Source: Litorivicinus sp965656605
GTDB taxonomy: Bacteria > Pseudomonadota > Gammaproteobacteria > Pseudomonadales > Litorivicinaceae
Direction of reading: 5' to 3'
DNA length: 47,547 bases
Assembly: GCA_965656605.1 (NCBI GenBank)
Contig: CBFHLC010000013.1
Location: forward strand, 1 to 47,547
Below the pieces are notes generated by a model. That model saw nothing but the letters and a program-made list of their open reading frames with translations, did not search any database and had not been told where the DNA came from. Position 1 is the first letter of the stretch, and every line of letters starts with the position of its first letter. Below, in pieces: positions 41,889-47,547 of this stretch. The position numbers and the translations under genes were made by a program.

Positions 41889-42316
41889 GATTTCTGATCG
41901 GATTAGTCGTGATGGTGGCCTCCTTGGCCCATGCCACAGATGAGGTATTTACCCGCGGGGCCTATGAGGTTCGCGTCACGCCCTTCCCCTCAACCTTCCT
42001 GACTCCCGAATTGGCGCAAGAATATGGGCTGGTCCGCTCTGAAACCCAAGCCATACTCAATCTGTCGGTCTATGACACGCGGCTGGATCGGGCGGTCAAA
42101 ACCGTACCGGCACAACTGTCGGGCTCGCACAGCAACCTGCTGGGTCAATCCTTTGAGCTGGAGTGGCAGACCATCGATGAGGGCGAGGCAATTTACTACA
42201 TCGCTCCCTTCCGCATCAGCGACGACGAAATTATGCGCTTCTCGATTGAAGCCCTGCCGGAGGGCGGCCAGTTTCCGGTCGACGTCAACTTTTCACAGAA
42301 GTTCTACGCCCAGTGA
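41885..42316 (+). CDS. DUF4426 secreted protein
   Basis: A 143-residue protein with a signal peptide (MRFLIGLVVMVASLAHA, cleavage before TDE). A single small domain follows, matching DUF4426 by its position and by YEVRVTPFPSTFLTPELAQEYGLVRSETQAILNLSV and the C-terminal F.V.FSQ.FY pattern. It is predicted periplasmic, function unknown. It is embedded in the metX-metW-rdgB-hemW run with 4-base overlaps on both sides, the same order as in Pseudomonas. Confidence 0.85.
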   Translation: MRFLIGLVVMVASLAHATDEVFTRGAYEVRVTPFPSTFLTPELAQEYGLVRSETQAILNLSVYDTRLDRAVKTVPAQLSGSHSNLLGQSFELEWQTIDEGEAIYYIAPFRISDDEIMRFSIEALPEGGQFPVDVNFSQKFYAQ

Positions 42317-42891
42317 CCACTTGGGTTCTGGCCAGCCAAAACCCCGGCAAGCTACGTGAATTCAATCGCCTACTCGGGGATCTGGGCATCACGATCAAGG
42401 CCATGGATGAATTTGGTGTTCGGGCGGCTGACGAAGACGGTTTAAGTTTTGTCGAAAACGCTTTGCTCAAGGCCCGCGAGGTCGCCCGCCAAACCGGGCT
42501 ACCCGCCTTGGCCGATGACTCGGGATTGGCCGTCAATGCACTGGGCGGTGCGCCGGGTATTTACTCTGCACGCTATGCCGGACAGCACGGCAATGACGTC
42601 GCGAATTATCAAAAGCTATTACAGGATCTGCAAGAGCACGATGATCGCAGTGCGCAATTCGTGTGCGTTTTGGCTCTGGTACGCAGCGCTGAAGATCCCC
42701 TGCCCGTGATTGCCCAAGGGCTGTGGAAAGGCCAGATCCTAACCGCTCCGGTCGGCGAGTCTGGGTTTGGCTACGACCCGGTATTTCAGCCGAATGGCTT
42801 ACGCCTCAGTGCCAGCCAAATGAGCCCCGCTGAAAAAGCCGCCGTCAGCCATCGTGGATTGGCCGTGGCCGCGCTGCGTCACCAACTGTGA
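42313..42891 (+). CDS. rdgB: Non-canonical purine NTP pyrophosphatase (XTP/dITP)
   Basis: House-cleaning nucleotidase that removes ITP, XTP and dITP (192 residues). It has WVLASQNPGKLREFNRLL, FVENALLKAREVARQTGLPALADDSGLAVNALGGAPGIYSARYAG, SGFGYDPVFQP and the closing SHRGLAVAAL. The GTG start overlaps the preceding stop as GTGA. It overlaps hemW by 4 bases. Confidence 0.95.
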   Translation: MTTWVLASQNPGKLREFNRLLGDLGITIKAMDEFGVRAADEDGLSFVENALLKAREVARQTGLPALADDSGLAVNALGGAPGIYSARYAGQHGNDVANYQKLLQDLQEHDDRSAQFVCVLALVRSAEDPLPVIAQGLWKGQILTAPVGESGFGYDPVFQPNGLRLSASQMSPAEKAAVSHRGLAVAALRHQL

Positions 42892-43997
42892 GCTCAGTCT
42901 ACGTTCACCTGCCCTGGTGTGAACAAAAATGCCCCTATTGCGACTTCAACAGCCACGTTCGCGACGAGCGAGCTGAGGATCAGTACGTCGCCGCCTTGCT
43001 CAACGATTTAGCCTGTGATGCCCAGTGGATCGACAGTCCAATCGATACAGTCTTTTTTGGCGGCGGGACCCCCTCGCTATTCAGTGCCGACTCCATCGAC
43101 CGAATTCTACGCGGCCTCGATCAGATCATTGGCTTTGCACAGGATCCAGAAATCACGCTCGAGGCCAATCCCGGCTCGGCCGAGCAAGCAAAATTTCAAG
43201 GTTTTCGGGCGGCAGGGGTCAACCGCCTCTCGATTGGCGTTCAATCCTTTGATAACACCCAGCTGAAAACCCTAGGGCGCATTCACGACGCGTCACACGC
43301 CACCGGCGCAGTCAAAGCCGCACAGCGCGCTGGGTTCAAGCGTATCAATATTGATTTGATGCACGGCCTACCCGATCAAACGGTGTCTGCGGCCCTGTCC
43401 GATTTAGATCAGGCGCTGGATTTAGGCGTCGAGCATCTGTCGTGGTACCAACTGACCCTAGAGCCCAACACCGCGTTTTATAAGCATCCACCGCCGCTGC
43501 CAGTCGAGGATGTGCTGGCGGATATCCAAGACGCAGGGCTAGCGCGAATTGCCCAGGCGGGGCTGGCGCAGTACGAGATCAGTGCGTTTAGCCGACCCGG
43601 CGCAGAGTGCCGACATAACCTGAACTATTGGCGCTTTGGCGACTACCTGGGCATCGGCGCCGGCGCCCACGGCAAACTCACCCGCGAGACGCAGGTCATG
43701 CGCAGTCAGAAAACTCGAATGCCAGAAAGTTACCTGAAACACTATGCCCACGGCGCACCGCATCAATTCAAAGCGGTCGATACCGACCAGTTAGCGTTTG
43801 AATTTATGCTGAATCAGCTGCGCTTAAAGAGCGGCTGCGACGAGAGCCATTTTGAGCAGGCGACCGGTCTGGCCTTGGATAGCATCCAGCAAAATCTGAA
43901 GTCCTGCCGGCAGTTGGGCCTGATTGAGCCCGGACGGATTCAAACCACCGATTTGGGGTGGCGTTACCTGAACGATGTCATCGAGCGGTTTCTTTAA
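42888..43997 (+). CDS. hemW: Radical SAM protein HemW (heme chaperone, HemN-like)
   Basis: A 369-residue radical SAM protein with the 4Fe-4S motif in WCEQKCPYCDF (Cys11, Cys15, Cys18). FFGGGTPSLF, LEANPGSAEQ, RLSIGVQSFDNTQLKTLGRIHDA and NIDLMHGLPDQT are conserved, and the C-terminal HemN domain has FEFMLNQLRL. HemW is known as a heme-binding chaperone rather than an oxygen-independent coproporphyrinogen oxidase. The GTG start overlaps rdgB. The stop overlaps the convergent trmB stop by 4 bases. Confidence 0.94.
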   Translation: MSSVYVHLPWCEQKCPYCDFNSHVRDERAEDQYVAALLNDLACDAQWIDSPIDTVFFGGGTPSLFSADSIDRILRGLDQIIGFAQDPEITLEANPGSAEQAKFQGFRAAGVNRLSIGVQSFDNTQLKTLGRIHDASHATGAVKAAQRAGFKRINIDLMHGLPDQTVSAALSDLDQALDLGVEHLSWYQLTLEPNTAFYKHPPPLPVEDVLADIQDAGLARIAQAGLAQYEISAFSRPGAECRHNLNYWRFGDYLGIGAGAHGKLTRETQVMRSQKTRMPESYLKHYAHGAPHQFKAVDTDQLAFEFMLNQLRLKSGCDESHFEQATGLALDSIQQNLKSCRQLGLIEPGRIQTTDLGWRYLNDVIERFL

Positions 43998-44653
43998 ACC
44001 GCTCGGTACACCAGATCCCACACGCCATGACCCAGCTTTTCGCCACGGGTTTGGAACTTGGTGACAGGGCGCCAATCGGGCTTGGAGCGATCACCGTTAC
44101 GGTCATCAACGAATCCTGCAGCCGCCTCCATCACCTCGCTCATATGCTCGGCATAGGGCTCCCAGTCGGTGGCTAGGTGAAACAGTCCACCGGGCGCCAG
44201 CTTTTTACGAACCAGCGCCACAAAATCAGGCTGCACGATGCGGCGCTTGTGGTGGCGCTTCTTGTGCCACGGATCAGGAAAGTACAGCTGGAAGCGATCA
44301 ATGCTGGCATCTTCGATGCACTGATTTAGCACCTCAATACCATCGTCTTGATAGACCTTTAAGTTATCCAACTCGGCTTCAGCTGCTTGCGAGAGCAGGC
44401 GTCCAACACCCGGCGGATGCACTTCAATGCCGATAAAGGACTTATCGCCTTCCTGCTGGCATTGCTGCAGCAAGCTGGCACCCATGCCAAACCCTAGCTC
44501 TAACACCGTCGGCCGGACATGCTCGATTACGCCTTGGTCTAAGTCCAAACCATAACGCGGCCACTGTTCTTGAACCGCACGCTGTTGCGAGTCAGTCATA
44601 CGGCCGGCCCGCAGCACAAAGGAGCGGATTCTACGGTGGGGGGCTTGAGTCAT
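43994..44653 (-). CDS. trmB: tRNA (guanine-46-N7)-methyltransferase
   Basis: SAM-dependent enzyme that forms m7G46 in tRNA variable loops (219 residues from the ATG at 44653). It has IRSFVLRAGRMTDSQQRAV at the N-terminus, SAM motif LELGFGMGASLLQQC, FIGIEVHPPGVGRLL, the catalytic FPDPWHKKRHHKRRIVQPDFV and a C-terminal TKFQTRGEKLGHGVWDLVY. A start seven codons further upstream is possible but not conserved. It lies downstream of rpoH beyond a terminator, so it probably has its own promoter. Confidence 0.94.
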   Translation of the reverse strand: MTQAPHRRIRSFVLRAGRMTDSQQRAVQEQWPRYGLDLDQGVIEHVRPTVLELGFGMGASLLQQCQQEGDKSFIGIEVHPPGVGRLLSQAAEAELDNLKVYQDDGIEVLNQCIEDASIDRFQLYFPDPWHKKRHHKRRIVQPDFVALVRKKLAPGGLFHLATDWEPYAEHMSEVMEAAAGFVDDRNGDRSKPDWRPVTKFQTRGEKLGHGVWDLVYRAV

Positions 44654-44671
44654 TGATGCACTCCATGCAAA

Positions 44672-44696
44672 CAAAAACCGGCGCCTAAGCGCCGGT
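44672..44696 (-). terminator. Rho-independent terminator of rpoH
   Basis: On the minus strand ACCGGCGC, loop TTAG, GCGCCGGT (44696-44677), followed by TTTTGT. The stem is a perfect 8 bp. It separates rpoH from trmB. Confidence 0.9.
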
Positions 44697-44716
44697 ACAT
44701 CGATCTATTGAGTCGG

Positions 44717-45586
44717 TTAGGCTTCGAGGAACTCGTCACCCATGGCCGCTCTGATTTTCTTCATTGCGTTCTTTTCTAACTGACGGATGCGCTCGGCACT
44801 CACACCGTACTTGTCAGCCAGTTCATGCAATGTCGACTTTTGATCCAACAACCAGCGCTGCGTAATGATGTCTTGCGAACGATCGTCCAACTCACGCAAA
44901 GCAGTGTGCAAAGCCGTTCTGCTGTCGTCTTCGCGATCCTGCGCCATCACCACCCGAGCCGGATCAGCGCCGGTATCCTCTAGATACTGGGCAGGCGCCA
45001 AGCTGGTGCCTTCGTCATCATCGTCATAGCCATCAAATGACATATCGATGCTGGTCAGGCGTCCTTCCATTTGGCGGACCACCTCGGGGGTGACGCCCAG
45101 CTCTTCGGCTACCGAATTCACTTCAGCGGCAGTAAACCAAGCCAACTTCTTTTTCTGGCCACGCAGATTAAAGAACATTTTACGCTGCGACTTGGTAGTG
45201 GCGACTTTGACGATACGCCAGTTGCGCAGGATGTATTCGTGCATTTCTGCCTTGATCCAATGCACCGCAAAAGACACTAGGCGAACACCCATTTCAGGGT
45301 TGAAACGACGAACCGCCTTCATTAATCCCACGTTGCCTTCTTGGATCAGATCCGCCTGGGGCAGTCCGTATCCTGAGTATGAACGTGCGATGTGGACCAC
45401 AAAACGTAGGTGGGACATAACCAGCTGACGAGCAGCATCGACGTCTTCTTCGTAGTACAAACGCTCGGCCAGTGCGCGCTCTTCATCCGGTGTCAGGATT
45501 GAAATGGCGCTGCATGAACTTATGTAGGCTTCTAGGTTTTGACCTGGAACCATACTGTTGATTGGGGCGACTACTTTGTTTGTCAT
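44717..45586 (-). CDS. rpoH: RNA polymerase sigma-32 (heat-shock) factor
   Basis: Heat-shock sigma factor (289 residues). It has NLEAYISSCSAISILTPDEERALAERLYYEEDVDAARQLV, region 2 stretch VMSHLRFVVHIARSYSGYGLPQADLIQEGNVGLMKAVRRFNPE, the RpoH box QRKMFFNLRGQKKK, and region 4 helix-turn-helix TLHELADKYGVSAERIRQLEKNAMKKIRAAM. It lies downstream of ftsE-ftsX as in other gammaproteobacteria. The ribosome-binding GAGGA falls within the palindrome AGGATCCT next to the ATG, which may limit ribosome access; this is inference only. Confidence 0.96.
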   Translation of the reverse strand: MTNKVVAPINSMVPGQNLEAYISSCSAISILTPDEERALAERLYYEEDVDAARQLVMSHLRFVVHIARSYSGYGLPQADLIQEGNVGLMKAVRRFNPEMGVRLVSFAVHWIKAEMHEYILRNWRIVKVATTKSQRKMFFNLRGQKKKLAWFTAAEVNSVAEELGVTPEVVRQMEGRLTSIDMSFDGYDDDDEGTSLAPAQYLEDTGADPARVVMAQDREDDSRTALHTALRELDDRSQDIITQRWLLDQKSTLHELADKYGVSAERIRQLEKNAMKKIRAAMGDEFLEA

Positions 45587-45639
45587 AGGATCCTCGAAAC
45601 GATGACCCTCGATCCATGAGGTGTTGTAAAGAACATTAG

Positions 45640-45668
45640 ATTGTAGCGACTTTGGAAGTAATGGGGAA
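45640..45668 (-). promoter_or_regulatory. Candidate rpoH promoter
   Basis: On the minus strand TACAAT (45645-45640) is a good -10 box, with the weak -35-like TTCCCC (45668-45663) 17 bases upstream, all between ftsX and rpoH. It predicts a leader of about 45 bases. The -35 match is poor. Confidence 0.3.
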
Positions 45669-45686
45669 GATTTCTACATTTCTTAA

Positions 45687-46598
45687 CTAAGTCCATGCGA
45701 CCGACGGAACCCGAGCCGCGATGCGCGCACCTACTCCACCCAATACCGTTCCGGCCAACACGGGAAGCAACAAATCCAGTGCATTGGCGCCGACGATCGC
45801 TCCGCTTTCGCCGTACAGCGTTAGCAGACGCGATAATGGCGCTCCTACCAACAACGCACCGATCCACACGAACAATGCGGCCAAACAGCCACCGGCCAGA
45901 CCTTGAATTACACCCATGTAGACAAAGGGACGTCGGGCATAACGCTCTGTACCGCCGACTAAATCGACCAAGGACAGCTCTGCTCGGGCGCGCGTGACCT
46001 CAATCCGAGTCGCACCGGTGACCACCAGAACAATAGCTGCCAACACCATCAAGGCCAGCACGATCACCAGTCGCTGGCCCAAGACCAGCGCGTTACGCAT
46101 CTCATTGCTCAAGCCCTGATCGACTCGGACAAACTCGACCCGGCGATCGCCTTCTAGGGTAACCGACAGCCCCCGCATGAATTCAGAGCCCGGGGTCGAA
46201 TCAACCGACACCCGAATCACATCCGGCAAGGGGTTTTGATCGAACGCACCGACCAAGTCGCCTAACCCAGCCAATTGCGACAACGCCTGTAGGCCTTGAT
46301 CACGCCCGACCACTTCAACGCTTAGGATTTCTTGGCGGGCCAATAAACTGTCCGCCAACGCCGTTAAATCGGCCTCTTCGACTTCTTCGCGAATAAACAC
46401 TGACAAGCCAGGCGTGGTCGCCTCGACTGGCAGCAAGATATCTAAGCCGCGTAGAGCAACCCACGCCACACCCGGCAAGGCCAACATAATCGCCATCACC
46501 AAACAGCCCACGCTGTGGCGGATCGGGTCGTGCAACAGCCGCCGAACTGAATCCTGTGCCGCTTCTAAGTGGGCCTGCGCCCCGCCGTGCAAACTCAT
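45687..46598 (-). CDS. ftsX: Cell division protein FtsX
   Basis: Membrane subunit of the FtsEX ABC-like complex that activates septal peptidoglycan hydrolases (303 residues). A cytoplasmic N-terminus is followed by a first transmembrane helix (CLVMAIMLALPGVAWVALRGLDILL) and a periplasmic loop (about residues 60-170). Three C-terminal helices carry LVIVLALMVLAAIVLVV and an FtsX-domain stretch RAELSLVDLVGGTERYARRPFVYMGVIQGLAGG. The ATG overlaps the ftsE stop by 4 bases. Confidence 0.94.
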   Translation of the reverse strand: MSLHGGAQAHLEAAQDSVRRLLHDPIRHSVGCLVMAIMLALPGVAWVALRGLDILLPVEATTPGLSVFIREEVEEADLTALADSLLARQEILSVEVVGRDQGLQALSQLAGLGDLVGAFDQNPLPDVIRVSVDSTPGSEFMRGLSVTLEGDRRVEFVRVDQGLSNEMRNALVLGQRLVIVLALMVLAAIVLVVTGATRIEVTRARAELSLVDLVGGTERYARRPFVYMGVIQGLAGGCLAALFVWIGALLVGAPLSRLLTLYGESGAIVGANALDLLLPVLAGTVLGGVGARIAARVPSVAWT

Positions 46599-47254
46599 TG
46601 GCCGCTCTCCACTAATCGGCCTTGGTCCAGACGCAAGACCCTAAAGGGCTGAGCCTCGACCAGGGCCTGCTCGTGTGTGGCAATCAGGACGGTCACCCCG
46701 TGGTTTCGAAATTGGGTAAACAGCTTCATGATTTTTTTAGACAACTCAGGGTCCAAATTACCGGTGGGCTCGTCAGCCAGCAGCAAAGCGGGCTTGTGGA
46801 CTACCGCTCGTGCAATGCCGACCCGTTGACGCTGGCCGCTGGACAGCTCGCCTGGCAACGCCTGTTCTAAATGACTGAGTTCAACTTGCTCTAACGCCGC
46901 TTTGACCCTTGCAGGAATCACACGGCGATCAAACCCAGCCGCCCGCAGGGGCAACGCAACGTTTTCAAAAACACTACGATCAGCTAACAACTGAGGATCC
47001 TGAAACACCACGCCCACTTTGCGTCGGAACATCGGCAACTGATCGGGTGAGAGTTTGCGCAAGTCAAAGTTACCGACCATCACGCGGCCTTCGCTCGGCG
47101 CCTCAAGGCAGACCAAGTGCCGCAACAATGTCGATTTCCCGGCCCCACTGTGGCCAACCAAGAACGCCATCTCGGAAGGGTCTAACGAAAAGCTGACCTC
47201 ATCCAGCGCCAGCCGAGTGCCATATCGCTTGGTGACGTTCTCAAACTGAATCAT
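46595..47254 (-). CDS. ftsE: Cell division ATP-binding protein FtsE
   Basis: ABC-type ATPase partner of FtsX (219 residues). It has MIQFENVTKRYGTRLALDEVSFSL, Walker A VGHSGAGKSTLLRHL, Q-loop VVFQDPQLL, ABC signature ELSSGQRQRVGIARAVV, Walker B LLLADEPTGNLD and the switch His in VLIATHEQALVE. It overlaps ftsX and ftsY by 4 bases each, giving the classic ftsY-ftsE-ftsX-rpoH order. Confidence 0.96.
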   Translation of the reverse strand: MIQFENVTKRYGTRLALDEVSFSLDPSEMAFLVGHSGAGKSTLLRHLVCLEAPSEGRVMVGNFDLRKLSPDQLPMFRRKVGVVFQDPQLLADRSVFENVALPLRAAGFDRRVIPARVKAALEQVELSHLEQALPGELSSGQRQRVGIARAVVHKPALLLADEPTGNLDPELSKKIMKLFTQFRNHGVTVLIATHEQALVEAQPFRVLRLDQGRLVESGQ

Positions 47255-47547
47255 GCAGCGTCCTGATCAAACAGCGCTGCAACAAAGGCCTCGGCGTCAA
47301 AAGGCTGCAAATCTGCAATGCCCTCACCCACACCGATATAGCGAATCGGCAGGCCCATCTGCTCAGCAATGGCAAAGGCCACGCCGCCCTTGGCAGTGCC
47401 GTCGAGTTTGGTCAGCACCAGTCCGGTGACCCCAACTGCCTTAGTAAACAACTCGGCCTGACTCAATGCGTTTTGCCCGGTGCCGGCATCCAGCACCAGC
47501 AGTACCTCGTGCGGCGCCTGCTCGTCCTGTTTTTTTAGAACTCGGAC
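47251..47547 (-). CDS. ftsY: Signal recognition particle receptor FtsY, 3' end only
   Basis: GTPase receptor that docks SRP-ribosome complexes at the membrane. Only the last 98 codons are in the window; the frame is open to the right edge. Visible are HEVLLVLDAGTGQNALSQAELF (within the NG GTPase domain), the G4 motif region TKLDGTAKGG, and the C-terminal PIRYIGVGEGIADLQPFDAEAFVAALF. The N-terminal acidic domain and the P-loop are outside the window. Confidence 0.95.
   Translation of the reverse strand, partial: VRVLKKQDEQAPHEVLLVLDAGTGQNALSQAELFTKAVGVTGLVLTKLDGTAKGGVAFAIAEQMGLPIRYIGVGEGIADLQPFDAEAFVAALFDQDAA

Noticed and set aside
45650..45668. Sigma-32 type -10 (CCCCATTA on the minus strand) upstream of rpoH
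   Set aside because: No CTTGAA-like -35 at the right distance; the vegetative -10 TACAAT nearby is a better candidate.
1..47547. tRNA genes, CRISPR arrays, insertion sequences, prophage, toxin-antitoxin or defence genes
   Set aside because: Looked for on both strands; no tRNA-like cloverleaf, regular spaced repeats, transposase or integrase motifs were found. The window is core chromosome.

Overview
The window is a dense stretch of core bacterial chromosome, about 55 protein genes with very short intergenic gaps. It almost certainly comes from a gammaproteobacterium. Supporting evidence is a recognisable 6S RNA placed directly upstream of the 5-formyltetrahydrofolate cyclo-ligase gene, and gene blocks that, from memory, closely parallel Pseudomonas: rpmE-priA-argS-SPOR-hslVU-ubiE-ubiJ-ubiB-hisI-hisE-tatABC, tkt-gap-pgk-fba, gshB-tonB-yqgE-ruvX-pyrB-pyrC', pilU-pilT/yggS-proC-yggT-metX-metW-DUF4426-rdgB-hemW, and trmB/rpoH-ftsX-ftsE-ftsY. 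Many adjacent genes overlap by 4 bases (ATGA or GTGA), and several convergent pairs overlap at their 3' ends, so the genome looks streamlined. I cannot name the species. I see no tRNA, rRNA operon, CRISPR array, insertion sequence, prophage or defence system.

Layout. Minus strand 1-1072: the 5' part of a malic enzyme gene, then rpmE with its terminator. Plus strand 1176-13102: one long co-directional run covering replication restart (priA), arginyl-tRNA synthetase, a SPOR protein, the HslVU protease, late ubiquinone biosynthesis (ubiE, ubiJ, ubiB), two histidine steps (hisI, hisE), a HIT protein and the Tat translocon. Minus strand 13099-14307: ygfA, 6S RNA, zapA and a small ZapB-like coiled coil. 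Plus strand 14353-15568: a UPF0149 (YgfB-like) protein and an orphan LuxR/FixJ-type regulator. Then ilvA (minus), rpiA and serA (plus), and a minus-strand central-carbon operon tkt-gap-pgk-fba followed by an alpha/beta hydrolase (25244 down to 19081). Plus strand 25430-27994: metK-ahcY, the S-adenosylmethionine cycle, preceded by a palindromic operator candidate and closed by a strong terminator.

From 28041 to 28268 there is what looks like a complete tiny transcription unit encoding only a 20-residue peptide. It has by far the strongest Shine-Dalgarno sequence seen in the window, a candidate promoter and its own terminator. I regard this as the best candidate for something undescribed here. 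Next come an EamA transporter and a TPR lipoprotein-like or secreted protein (minus), then a plus-strand run rsmE, gshB, tonB-like, yqgE, ruvX, pyrB and a shortened, apparently non-catalytic dihydroorotase-like pyrC'. A convergent metallo-beta-lactamase-fold gene overlaps pyrC' by 81 bases. pilT-pilU (minus) are divergent from the plus-strand run yggS-proC-yggT-metX-metW-DUF4426-rdgB-hemW. The right end is minus strand: trmB, rpoH, ftsX, ftsE and the 3' end of ftsY.

The functional theme is housekeeping metabolism and cell-envelope biology. Methionine/SAM metabolism appears twice (metK-ahcY and metX-metW), pyrimidine synthesis is represented by the PyrB/PyrC' pair, and cell division by zapA, the SPOR protein and ftsEX. 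All assignments come from reading protein motifs, gene order and sequence signals; no database search was run.
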